Of a stretch of 64,000 nucleotides of DNA, positions 45,488-54,429 are shown in pieces. Position 1 is the stretch's first letter; every line of letters starts with the position of its first letter. This DNA is from Chloropicon primus (taxonomy: Eukaryota; Chlorophyta; Chloropicophyceae; Chloropicales; Chloropicaceae). The stretch is taken from the NCBI GenBank assembly GCA_023205875.1, contig CP060765.1, forward strand, positions 558,001 through 622,000, written 5' to 3'. The translations under genes were made by a program, and so were the position numbers. Under the pieces are notes generated by a model that was not told the origin of the DNA, ran no database searches, and saw only the letters and a list, made by a program, of their open reading frames with translations.

Positions 45488-46642
45488 ATGGGGATGAGGG
45501 AGGAGAGGTGGGTGTTCGAGGAGGAGCCGACGCACATCCCCGCGAGGGACAAGCCCAAGCTCGAGTGTTCCCAAGTTGTCATCGCCACCGTGGAGAAGAA
45601 GCATTGTGGTGAGGTCCTCAAGGTGCTGACACGAGAGGCGCCGCTTGGCGAGTACAAACACGTCAAGCGGATCAGGAACAGGGCAGTGGAGGAGGGCAAA
45701 GGCCTCGAGGGGGAGACAAAGGCCAATGGCAAGGGGAGGGCGGACGTCCTGGAGGTCGTCGTGTGCACCAGTCACCCGCAGGAGGGGGGAGGGTGGCCCG
45801 TGGGGACGAGGGGGGTGGAGGGTGGGGAACCGAGGGGGGCTGCTGCTGCTGCGGGGGTTCAGGGGGACGCTTGGGAATGCATGCCTTCGGCACTGAAGTC
45901 AGTCCTGCTGCCTCTCGTTTGCCGGGTTTCATTGGCTGAGGTGCCAAGGCACTCTCCGGAGGACCGCGAGCAGTTGCAGGATTGGAACCGGGTCTGGCCC
46001 GTGTCCTACAAGGTGCCCGCTGGGAAGGTGGTAACGAGGAGCGCCAAGATCAAGGTCTCCGAGGAGGACAAGCACGAGATGCTGAAGCACCTGGGGCTTG
46101 TTCGGGAGCTGGCGACGGGGGAGAGCGGTCAGCGGCGCGAGGCGGGCTGCGGCGCGTGCAACGCTGCCGTCATCGTCAACCCGACCACAAAGGAGGTCGT
46201 TGGCTTGGGCCAAGACCAGACAAAGTCCACGGATTGGACGACCTGGGACTCACGGTTGGTCCACGCCCCCAGCCCGCTGAGGCACGCGGCGATGGTGGCG
46301 ATAGAAAACGTGGCGGAGGGCGTGAGGAGTTGGGGGAACAAGCGCAAAAGGAGCGACACGGAGACGGGTGGTGACACGGCGCCGAGCGTGTCCGACCGGG
46401 GTGATGGTGATCCAGAGGCTGAGCCGTATCTCTGCACGGGTTTCGACTGCTACCTTTGGCGGGAGCCGTGCACGATGTGCGCCATGGCGTTGGTTCACAG
46501 CAGGGTTCGGCGGATCACTTTTTGCGTTCCTGATCCAAAGTGGGGCGCTCTCGGGGGCGCCTTCCGGCTCCACAGCCTGACTTCCCTCAACCACCACTAC
46601 GAGGTGTTCCACTGGCCTGTGATCGAGGCGTCCAAGCCTTGA
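45488..46642 (+). CDS. ADAT3: tRNA adenosine deaminase subunit ADAT3/TAD3
   Basis: A 384-residue protein. Its C-terminal cytidine-deaminase-like domain has the zinc ligands of the family: PLRHAAMVAIE and CYLWREPCTMCAMALVHSR. The usual catalytic Glu of the HAE motif is Ala, as expected for the non-catalytic subunit (Val in human ADAT3). The PxPCxMC loop is intact. Together with ADAT2 it would convert adenosine 34 to inosine in tRNA anticodons, in the nucleus or cytosol. The N-terminal 150 residues are the divergent ADAT3 extension, broken by a Gly-rich insert. Two ATGs (45488, 45494) are possible. Confidence 0.9.
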   Translation: MGMREERWVFEEEPTHIPARDKPKLECSQVVIATVEKKHCGEVLKVLTREAPLGEYKHVKRIRNRAVEEGKGLEGETKANGKGRADVLEVVVCTSHPQEGGGWPVGTRGVEGGEPRGAAAAAGVQGDAWECMPSALKSVLLPLVCRVSLAEVPRHSPEDREQLQDWNRVWPVSYKVPAGKVVTRSAKIKVSEEDKHEMLKHLGLVRELATGESGQRREAGCGACNAAVIVNPTTKEVVGLGQDQTKSTDWTTWDSRLVHAPSPLRHAAMVAIENVAEGVRSWGNKRKRSDTETGGDTAPSVSDRGDGDPEAEPYLCTGFDCYLWREPCTMCAMALVHSRVRRITFCVPDPKWGALGGAFRLHSLTSLNHHYEVFHWPVIEASKP

Positions 46643-46762
46643 GAAGCGAAAAGCTCTTTGTTCTTAGGGTTGGTTCTATACATAAAATGAATTATGGGGA
46701 AGGAACGACGGAATTGTGGTCATCCTAGCAGTCCGCGTCTCTCTCTCTCTCTCCTCGCTCCC

Positions 46763-47899
46763 TTACCCCCTTCCGGCGCCCTGAGGTCTAGCGTCCTTGA
46801 AGTACAGCAAGGACTTGCTGAACTTGTGGTCTTGAGTAGGCCCAAGGGTGTTTCCTGTCATCTTGCCGTAACTCTGAGCGTAAATGTGCTGCTGACCTGG
46901 GATATGCCCGGTGTACCCCACGACCTTGTGCCTTCCCTCGTTCACCTCCTGCATCTCCTCGGTGACCTTCTCCCTGATCTTGTACTCCTTGGTCAACTCG
47001 TGAGTGATGGGCCTGGTCACCGGCTTGGTCAGCTGGCTCACGGTGAGGTTCTCCTTGGGCCTGAAAACCTTTTGGGTGTACAAGTCAATTCGGCCTTGGG
47101 GCCTCTGGTCCGTCAAAGCCGTCAGCTCGCTGACGTTGCCGCCCTGCTTCAGGGTCTTCACGGCCAGCTCGGCCAACTGTGTGCTTTGACCGAAAGTCTT
47201 GCCATAAATGTGGTTATCCTTGGCAACGATGCAACCCGTGTATCCAGGGATCTTGTGGTTGTCCTGGAGCGGCAAGCCCTGAGGCCTGTCGTCACTGTAG
47301 CCCATGAGGCTCTCCGTCTTGCTCAAGGTGGACATCGCCTTGACCCCCTCGTGCTCGTTGTCGTCCTTGAGCATCTTCGTGGTGCTTCCGTACGACCTGC
47401 CGTACACGTGCTGGGCGCCGTGCTGGTGACCCGTGTACCCGGGAAGGTTGCTCGAAGGGTCCTTGGCCTGAGAAGGGAGCTCCTCCTTGGGAAGCTTGCG
47501 GGTGATGAACTCCTTCTTGTGGTATGGCAAAGCCGAAAGGGAAGCAGTCTCCACGGTCCTCGTGCTGTACACCTTGGGCTTCGCGTTGTTCTGGGCGGGC
47601 TGGCCCATGCCAGTCGTCGGCGTGAAAGTCGTCTTGCTCAAAGAGTTTGGAATCTTCACGCTCTGGGTGCTCATGCCAGGCTTGGCCACCTGAGCGTACA
47701 AGAAGTTCCTCCCCTGGGGGCGAGAGTCCACGAACTCGTGGTGGGAGCTCGGGTTCTCCCCCTCCGCCATGAGGTGGTTGGCTATCTGGGCCTTGTTCGT
47801 GGCCTCCGTGTAGCGCTGACCGTGGACGTGGGTCTTCATCGCTGGGATGTAGCCCATGTACCCCGGAATGAATCCCGTCGTCTCCGTCTGGAACACCAT
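46763..47899 (-). CDS. ciliary microtubule inner protein, CIMIP2/FAM166-like (DUF2475)
   Basis: A 378-residue repeat protein. Four units share GYxGxxPG followed by a H[VI][HY]G-x-x-[YF] element: GYMGYIPAMKTHVHGQRY, GYTGHQHGAQHVYGRSYG, GYTGCIVAKDNHIYGKTFG and GYTGHIPGQQHIYAQSYG. Each is followed by a DxRPQG motif. This is the DUF2475/CIMIP2 pattern, found in proteins lining the lumen of axonemal doublet microtubules. It is the longer of two such proteins here; the shorter starts head-to-head 681 nt away. Confidence 0.85.
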   Translation of the reverse strand: MVFQTETTGFIPGYMGYIPAMKTHVHGQRYTEATNKAQIANHLMAEGENPSSHHEFVDSRPQGRNFLYAQVAKPGMSTQSVKIPNSLSKTTFTPTTGMGQPAQNNAKPKVYSTRTVETASLSALPYHKKEFITRKLPKEELPSQAKDPSSNLPGYTGHQHGAQHVYGRSYGSTTKMLKDDNEHEGVKAMSTLSKTESLMGYSDDRPQGLPLQDNHKIPGYTGCIVAKDNHIYGKTFGQSTQLAELAVKTLKQGGNVSELTALTDQRPQGRIDLYTQKVFRPKENLTVSQLTKPVTRPITHELTKEYKIREKVTEEMQEVNEGRHKVVGYTGHIPGQQHIYAQSYGKMTGNTLGPTQDHKFSKSLLYFKDARPQGAGRG

Positions 47900-48580
47900 C
47901 TTTCTGGAAGAATCCAATTCAACAGCAACAACGACTACAAGACACACTAGAAACGAATGAATGCGACCACGAGCGGTTGGGATTGGGTTGGGATTGGGTT
48001 GGGTTGGGTTCCCAAGCAAGCAACCAAAGTTGTAGCTGCAAGGCAAGGAATTGCCGTGTTGTGTCTGTTGGTGTGGTTAAGTTCAAGTTCAAGTCAACCC
48101 TGTCCGTGGTGGTGGTGGTCTCCCTCCTTTGTGCTTGCGCTGGCCCTGGACGTGGTTCCCCTAGTCTAGACTCAATCGACTTCGCCTTGCATGTTAAGAG
48201 AGGGGTTTCCTTAACCAAAACCCAAGAGAACCCAAAGTGTCCATGGGATCCCATGTTCGTCAAGAGAAATGTGTGAGACCGCGTGGTACAATGTGGTAAA
48301 AATACTCAATTTGTGACTTCAATCTTAACGACGCTCGTAGAAATAAAAACGAGGGCCTGGTCAACCGACTCCCTCTCTCTTGACCCTGACCCTGATTCTT
48401 TCTTGACTCGTCGGGGTCCTCCTCGTCCTCCTCGGAGACCGTTCCGTCCTCCGGCATCTCCACTTCCCTCCCTCCCAGACGTTGAGGCCCGCCTCTTCTG
48501 TTCCCAACCCTTGACAATCCAAGCAAGCACGGAACGGATTGGACTTTGGACTGGACTGGACTCAACTCGATTGATTAGCG
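47900..48580. promoter_or_regulatory. bidirectional region between two ciliary genes
   Basis: A 681-nt spacer between the divergently transcribed CIMIP2-like genes. It contains GGTTGGGATTGG-type repeats at about 47977-48010 and otherwise no ORF of note. Both genes are probably driven from here. Confidence 0.45.
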
Positions 48581-49294
48581 ATGGCGGATCCTTTGACGAA
48601 GAAGAAGACGGGGGTCTTTGAGGACTTCCCTTTGCCGGAGCGAAAGCACTTTGATCACAGGGCTTCCAGGGGCTCACTCGGGGCAGGACTCGCGCCCGTG
48701 GAGGACGAAAAGAGAGCCTTTGCACACCTCAGGAGGGACAACACCAAGGGAGACAGTCACGGAAGGTAAGGCGAGGCCAAGCCGGGGGGGGGGCACGGGT
48801 CCAAGGCAAACCGCGGCGTTTCGAACGGGCTTCGTGTCCTCCCTTCTGAGTCGTTGTCGCCCGGAACTTTTGTTTACTGACAGCGGACTTTCTCGCTCTC
48901 TTCTCCCTCTCTGGCTCTCCGCTTCAGCTCCACCATTGGCGGTTGCGATAAGGGCACGTGGAAGAGCTCGTACCAAGCCTTCGCGGACGGCACGGACGAC
49001 ATCGGCAAAGTGAGAAAGTTGTCCAGGAAGAAGAGCCACTCGAACGCGAACAACAGCAACAGGTCGGAGCTCAGCCTGTTCCAGGGCGGGAGGTCCTTCC
49101 AGTCCGGCCTGGGCAGGGAGAACCTGGAGAACCAGAAGCAGCTCCACATGCCGGGGTACACCGGGCACGTTCCCAAGGCCACGAGCGCTCTTGGGCCCGG
49201 GCCCCAAGGAGACTCCAGGAACCCAGCGGACAAGTCCTTGCTGGCTGAGAACTACAGGCATAACGTGGTCGGATACACGGGCCACGTCAAGTGA
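48581..49294 (+). CDS. short CIMIP2-like ciliary protein
   Basis: Two exons, 48581-48765 and 48928-49294; the 162-nt intron is GTAAGG...CTTCAG. The 183-residue product starts MADPLTKKKTGVFEDFPLPE. Two GYTGHV motifs occur: MPGYTGHVPKATSALG (about 137-152) and VVGYTGHVK at the very C-terminus, with GTWKSSYQAF before them. The motifs match those of the divergent neighbour, so it is probably another microtubule inner protein. The family name is inferred from the repeats only. Confidence 0.78.
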
Positions 49295-49697
49295 GGAGGC
49301 CCGGCTACTTCACCAGGGCTGCTCCACGAGTCCACGATTCGACTTGGTGTCCTGATGGTTTGCCGGTCGGATCCTTTCCTTCCCTCCCTCGGAGGTTTCC
49401 TCGACAAGCCCAAGCCCAAGCTCAAGCTCGCGCGTCTTGGGGGGTCCAACCCACCGACAGTTTTGTACAGAACAGATCGAGTCGCCCGCCGTAGTTGCAA
49501 GTGTGTTGTAATCAAGTTTGTGTACCTTTTTTTCTCATTCCTCCTCCTCGCTCTCCTCCTCCTCCTCGCTCTCCTCCTCCGCACCATTGTCGGGCATCAT
49601 CGAACCCCTCGCCTTGTCCCCGCCACGAACGAGGAGGCCACTCCCTCGCTCGGCTCGGCTCGGCGTGGCGTGGCGTGGCGTCGTCGCGCGTGGCGTG
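49295..49697. other. intergenic between ciliary gene and BASS4-like gene
   Basis: 403 nt, same strand on both sides. It has a (CTCCTC)n tract at about 49541-49580 and TGGCG repeats at about 49657-49682 just before the BASS ATG. No separate gene is seen. Confidence 0.35.
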
Positions 49698-51002
49698 ATG
49701 TTGGCACCGGTGACGGGGAAGGGAGGGAAGCGGGGCGGGGTGGGCCTCGCCGCATTACGACCACGACACACGCTCGCAACAAAACGGACGCCTCGGCTTG
49801 GGAAGCGAAACGCGCCAAACCAGCAGCGGCACGTGGAGGGGAAGGACGAGGACCGAGGAGGAGGAGGAGGAGGAGGGAGAGGGAGGTGTCCCTCGGCGGC
49901 ACAGGGGCGTCGGGGGGATGTCGGGGGGGGAGACGGAGGGGAAAGGGTCAGGGAAAGGGCAGGGACGAGCGGGAGGGGGGGAGGTGCCAAGGGGGCCGAC
50001 GAAACGACCCTCCTCGGGTCGGTGGGGGCTCATCTGCAGAGGAACTTCATGCCGTATGGTCTCGTGGCTGCGATATGCGTGTCCGTCGTCGAGCCGAGGA
50101 TTGGGTGCAAGGTGCACGCCCTGAGGCTCCACAAGCTCTCGGCCCCGGGGATATTCCTCATCTCGGGCCTGATGCTCAAGCTGGGGGAGGTGAAACGGGC
50201 TCTCAAGTCCCCTCTCCCCCTGCTCCTCGGGCTCTGCACCATATCCCTGGTTCTTCCCCTGAGCGCCCAGCTGGCTTTGCGGTGGCCCTTCCTGTCCCAA
50301 GACCTGGTGTACGGGATGGCGATCTTCCTTTGCATGCCGACCGCTCTGTCGACCGGGGTGCAGATCTGCACGCACTACGGCGGGAACCCGGCCCTGGCTC
50401 TCATGCTCACGGTGGGCTCCAACTTGCTGTCCATAGCCACGATACCCTTCTTCGTGAGCTACGTCCTGGCGCAGGGCAGCGAGATCAAGCTCAGCGTGGA
50501 CGCGTTCGTGCTCTTCAAATCCCTTGTCAAGTCCATCCTGGTCCCGATGCTGGCGGGCGTCGCCCTGAGGAGCAAGGTGCCCCGCGTCACGGAGTGGGTG
50601 GATGCCAACAAGAAAGCGCTGTCCATGGTCTCGGCGTCTCTCCTCATCTCGGTGCCGCTAGCCGAGCTGAGCTCGTCGGTGGCGAAGGGCCTGACCCTCC
50701 TCCCCTCGGAGCTTGCTCAGGTGGCTGCCCTGGGGGTGTGCTTCCCCGCGGCCTTCATGGCTTTCAATGCCGTGACCACCCGTTGCTTCCTGGGCGGCCT
50801 GCCTCAGGACATCAGGAAGACCCTCGTGATCGTGTGCAGCCTGAAAACGCTCCCCTCTGCGGTCATGGTGGTCCAAAAGATGCAGGAGATCGTGCCAACG
50901 CTGTCTGGGGCGGCCCTCGTGCCCTGCATGATGTTCCACATCATCCAGACCCTCCTCATCTCGGCCGCTGCCTCCGGGGCCAGTCCGGCGAAGCAAGTTT
51001 AG
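49698..51002 (+). CDS. bile acid:sodium symporter family protein (SLC10A7/plastid BASS4-like)
   Basis: A 434-residue transporter. The first 110 residues are Arg/Gly-rich without TM, consistent with a plastid transit peptide, though low complexity. Nine to ten TM segments follow with SLC10A7/BASS4 signatures: LSAPGIFLISGLMLK, AIFLCMPTALSTGVQICTHYGGN, ALALMLTVGSNLLSI, SLKTLPSAVMV. It is a Na+- or H+-coupled organic anion carrier; the substrate is unknown. ATG 49698 is the first that avoids the upstream simple repeats. A TGTAA lies 37 nt after the stop. Confidence 0.88.
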   Translation: MLAPVTGKGGKRGGVGLAALRPRHTLATKRTPRLGKRNAPNQQRHVEGKDEDRGGGGGGGRGRCPSAAQGRRGDVGGGDGGERVRERAGTSGRGGGAKGADETTLLGSVGAHLQRNFMPYGLVAAICVSVVEPRIGCKVHALRLHKLSAPGIFLISGLMLKLGEVKRALKSPLPLLLGLCTISLVLPLSAQLALRWPFLSQDLVYGMAIFLCMPTALSTGVQICTHYGGNPALALMLTVGSNLLSIATIPFFVSYVLAQGSEIKLSVDAFVLFKSLVKSILVPMLAGVALRSKVPRVTEWVDANKKALSMVSASLLISVPLAELSSSVAKGLTLLPSELAQVAALGVCFPAAFMAFNAVTTRCFLGGLPQDIRKTLVIVCSLKTLPSAVMVVQKMQEIVPTLSGAALVPCMMFHIIQTLLISAAASGASPAKQV

Positions 51003-51185
51003 TTTCGTTAGGTGAAGCAGTCTCTCTAAGGAATCGTTTGTAACATTACTTGTTGAGCCACAGAAAGTCTTGAATATTACACAACTGGTACACACTATTT
51101 ACTTTATTTGCTTTCTCTCCACCCCTCCCTCTACTCTATCATTATCATTATTACTGTCTGTTGTACATACATTCTTGATTGCTCG

Positions 51186-52688
51186 TCACCGCCTGGCGCG
51201 CGCGCGGCGTTTTACATTCTTGCCCACCAAAACTGCCGAGACCGCCAGAAGGCCAACGGACCTCCATCTCCTCCCGAGCGCTCCCAACTTGTTCCCGCTC
51301 CCCGTCGTCGCGGCAGAGTCTCCCTTGCCCCCGGCCTTGGGTCTCTTCCCTCTCGGCTCCCCAGCCCCCGGGCCTCCCTTGTTGCGCTTCACGTACTCCC
51401 TCAGCCCGTTGGTCTCCAGGCCGGCGATGAACCAGCCAAAGAAGGTCTTCATGGCCAGCTTGAAGATCGAGTTGGGGAAGCCGAGGTTCTCGTAGTGGAG
51501 CAGCATCGTCTCCACGGCCCACTCCCCCGGCCTCTGCTCCGAGGGCACGAGCCTGATCCTCCAGGACGAGTAGTACTCGTTCACCCGCTTGATCTTGGGG
51601 GGCACGTCGCACTCCGTGGACTTGCTGACCACGTAGACCGTCCTCCAGCCGTCCTCGTCGACCTCGCAGAAGCTGCGGCGGGCGATGATGTACTCCCTGG
51701 GCGAGCAGAAGGCCGGGAACTTCCTGACCCACCTCACCACCTCGCCGCACCCCTTGGTGCACGACTCGTGGCACCCGCACTCGATGACCTTCTCCGAGCT
51801 CACGAAGCAGCGATCCCACTTCCCCCTGAACCCGTCATCGATCCAGAAGCTCTCGACGTCGGAGAACCGGACGTCCTCGAAGACGGTCTCGACCAGCATC
51901 TGCATGCAGATGGACCGGCTGCCGCACAGCGGGTCGTCCGCGTTGCTCTGGAGGTACTGCTGGCTCGCCAGCTGGGAGGACTTCTTCTTCGCCATGAGCT
52001 TCCAGCCCGGCTCGTCGGCGCCCTTGTTGTTGTTGTTCCTCCTCCTCCTCCGTTCCTGGGAACCTGCCGCTTGCGCCGCGGGGGCCTGCGTCTTCAGGGT
52101 GCTCAGCCTCCTCTTGAAGTCCTCGAGGTCGGCCTGGCCGATGAGCTCCTCGAGGTCGAGGGACTTCCTCCCGGCCTCCTGCTCCTCCTCTTCGCGGCGG
52201 CGGCGAGCCCTCCTCCGCAGCAGGGCCTCCGCCAGGAAGGACTTGAGGTAGAAGAGTCCGAAGCCGGCGCTCGCCAGGGCCACGGCCGTGCGCACGATCC
52301 TCTCGTACCCCGAGAGCTCAGAGAGGAGGGACCACGTCGTGCCTCCCGGCGGGCGGCGGGGCACGGGGATCCTCAGCGCGTTCGCGAGCGCGCCCACCCA
52401 CTGGGACTGGGTCACGACCTGCACCGCGTTCAGCACGGCCCACCCGAGGATGTTCCAGGCCAGCACGAACGCCGCCGCCTGGGCCGCGACCCTCCACTCC
52501 TTGGCTTGCTTCCAGTCCCCGCCGTAGAGCAGGGTCGAGGTCCCGCCCGTCCGCAGCTCCGACACCAGGACGGACACGAACACCAGTAAGCCCGTCGCCG
52601 CGCAGGCGACAACCTTCCTCCCCGCCTCCCTCCACGACGACGAGGGCGAGGAGGAAGAGGAAGAGGAAGCGGAAGCAGTTGAACTCAT
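51186..52688 (-). CDS. membrane-anchored START-domain lipid-transfer protein
   Basis: A 500-residue protein. Three hydrophobic segments in the first 180 residues (VVACAATGLLVFVSVLV; AAFVLAWNILGWAVLNAVQVV; TAVALASAGFGLFYLKSFL) are followed by a basic/acidic linker. A START domain spans about 230-430: SICMQMLVETVFEDVRFSDVESFWID, KFPAFCSPREYIIARRSF, WRIRLVPSEQRPGEWAVETML. It resembles plant and PCTP-like START proteins that move phospholipids or sterols. The frame is open 51 codons upstream through Ser/Thr runs encoded by GATGAG and GTT repeats, so ATG 52688 is preferred. Confidence 0.85.
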   Translation of the reverse strand: MSSTASASSSSSSSPSSSWREAGRKVVACAATGLLVFVSVLVSELRTGGTSTLLYGGDWKQAKEWRVAAQAAAFVLAWNILGWAVLNAVQVVTQSQWVGALANALRIPVPRRPPGGTTWSLLSELSGYERIVRTAVALASAGFGLFYLKSFLAEALLRRRARRRREEEEQEAGRKSLDLEELIGQADLEDFKRRLSTLKTQAPAAQAAGSQERRRRRNNNNKGADEPGWKLMAKKKSSQLASQQYLQSNADDPLCGSRSICMQMLVETVFEDVRFSDVESFWIDDGFRGKWDRCFVSSEKVIECGCHESCTKGCGEVVRWVRKFPAFCSPREYIIARRSFCEVDEDGWRTVYVVSKSTECDVPPKIKRVNEYYSSWRIRLVPSEQRPGEWAVETMLLHYENLGFPNSIFKLAMKTFFGWFIAGLETNGLREYVKRNKGGPGAGEPRGKRPKAGGKGDSAATTGSGNKLGALGRRWRSVGLLAVSAVLVGKNVKRRARARR

Positions 52689-52705
52689 GATGATGGTGAT
52701 GCTTC

Positions 52706-52737
<32 letters not shown>

Positions 52738-53702
52738 CTTGTTGTTGTTGGATGTTTTTGATGAGATGAGGATGAGGATGAGGATGAGGATGAGGATGAG
52801 GATGAAATCTCTCTCTCTCTCTCTCTCTTCTCGTCGTCCAACCGTCTCAGCGAAAGCCAGCGTCCCCCTCACCCCGTCCGTCCCTCGTCGTCGTCGTCGT
52901 TGATGCTGAAGAAGAAGAAGATGATGATGACGACGCTTGCCTCGTAGAGAAAGAAGTCTCTAGACGGCCCGTTTTCCTCCTCTCCTCGCCCGCCAAGGAC
53001 TGGCCTGGCCTGGAAAGTCCGTTGGTTCGTGTTCCGTGGGTGTTGTGTTGCGTTTGATGCTTGTGTGTTGTGTTGTGTATGACGCCCGGGTTCCCCGAGG
53101 ATGACGGTCGTGGTCGTGGTCGTGGTCGTTCTCGTTGTCGTGTCCTCGGGTTTCGTCTGCGATGTGTCTCTTGAGAGAAGATCTCGGCCAGCCGCAGCCA
53201 TCCGTCGATTGGCTGGCCCCAAGGATTTGAAGATAAAATCCTTCTTTTTTATCCTGTAGTTACAACCCTCTTACAACCTCAGACCACGAGGGGGAGGGGG
53301 GAGAGATTCGTACAAAGGGATTTTCTACACGGAGGAGGGGGGTTATCAATGAGTGTACGTAATTACACTCAAGATTACACACACAAGACGAGACGAGGAC
53401 CCGGACCCGGACCAGGGAAAGGTGACGAACCCAGGAGGGACAAGAGAGAGAGGCGAAGAGGAGGAAGAGGAAGAGGAAGAGGAAGAGGAAGGGAGGGTGG
53501 GATCACGTAGGCCAAGAGGTAGGGGGAGAAAAAGGGCCAGTCTTGAGCGGTCCTGCTTTCACGACACGACGGACCTCCATACGTCGTCCTCTCCTCGAGC
53601 AAAGGCACCACCAACACCAACGCCAACGACACCAACAACAACTAGAGGAGCGAGCGAGCAAGCAAGCAAGATCGTCGATCGTCGATCTGTTTGTTGTCTT
53701 CG
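52689..53702. promoter_or_regulatory. 1-kb divergent region, simple-repeat rich
   Basis: The largest gap in the window, between the START and IFT22 genes. It contains a (GTT)n tract (about 52707-52750), a (GATGAG)n tract (about 52762-52803), a (CT)n tract, GGTCGTGGTCGT at about 53107-53130 and a (GGAAGA)n tract at about 53460-53490. No convincing gene was found on either strand. Confidence 0.5.
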
Positions 53703-54263
53703 ATGTCTTCGTCGGGCGGAAAGGGCACGAACGTGCTGAAGGTTTGCGTGGTGGGTCACAAGGGAAGCGGGAAGACGGTGCTGTGCAAGCTTCTGGCCGA
53801 GCAGGTGTTCTCGGCGTCGTCAAGCCGGGAGTACCAGCCCACCGCGGGGCTCCGCGTCCAGGAGTTCGACTTCCTGCACAAGGGGGTCCAGAGGCAGGTC
53901 CAGCTGTGGGACTGCTCCGGGGACCCGACGTACGAGAAGTACTTCCGGGTGATGGCCAAGGGGACCCAGGGCGTGCTCCTCGTCCACAACGCGTCCAAGG
54001 ACCAGGAGGCCGACCTGGAGGTGTTCTACAGGATCTTCGCCCAGCCGAACAAGCTGACGATGGCCCAGGTGGCGACCATCGGCACGACTTTCACGGGCGG
54101 GAACGGCCAGCAGCAGCAGGCGGTCCCCCTGCAGAGGAAGCTCAAGACCCTGGACCACTTCCAGGTCGACTTGGGGCAGCTGGTGGGGAAGCAGAACACG
54201 GGGAAGGCCATGGCACTCCTCAGGCCCAAGTTCGAGACCATCGTCGACACTGTCTTCGGGTAG
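53703..54263 (+). CDS. IFT22: intraflagellar transport GTPase-like protein IFT22/RABL5
   Basis: A 186-residue Rab-like protein of the IFT-B complex. P-loop GHKGSGKTVLCKLL, then EYQPTAGLRVQEFDF and LWDCSGDPTYEKYF (in place of the usual WDTAGQE) are characteristic of IFT22. The canonical NKxD specificity motif is not evident, as is usual in this family. There is no C-terminal prenylation Cys. It is needed for flagellar assembly and, with the dynein, shows flagellar capacity. A TGTAA lies 18 nt after the stop. Confidence 0.9.
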   Translation: MSSSGGKGTNVLKVCVVGHKGSGKTVLCKLLAEQVFSASSSREYQPTAGLRVQEFDFLHKGVQRQVQLWDCSGDPTYEKYFRVMAKGTQGVLLVHNASKDQEADLEVFYRIFAQPNKLTMAQVATIGTTFTGGNGQQQQAVPLQRKLKTLDHFQVDLGQLVGKQNTGKAMALLRPKFETIVDTVFG

Positions 54264-54429
54264 AAAGCCACCGCCACCCCTGTAACAAAGCCCTGCATAA
54301 AACAATTTTATTTTATCAAACACACACACACACATATATATATATCGAACTCTCTCTTCAATCGTTCTGCTCGTCTGCTTCAGCTCCTCGTCTTCATCGT
54401 TGTGGCGTGATGCGATGATCCCCAGTCGA

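Noticed and set aside
53223-53702. ORFs between the START and IFT22 genes
   Set aside because: All consist of repeat-encoded Leu/Pro/Arg/Thr runs; no coding signal.
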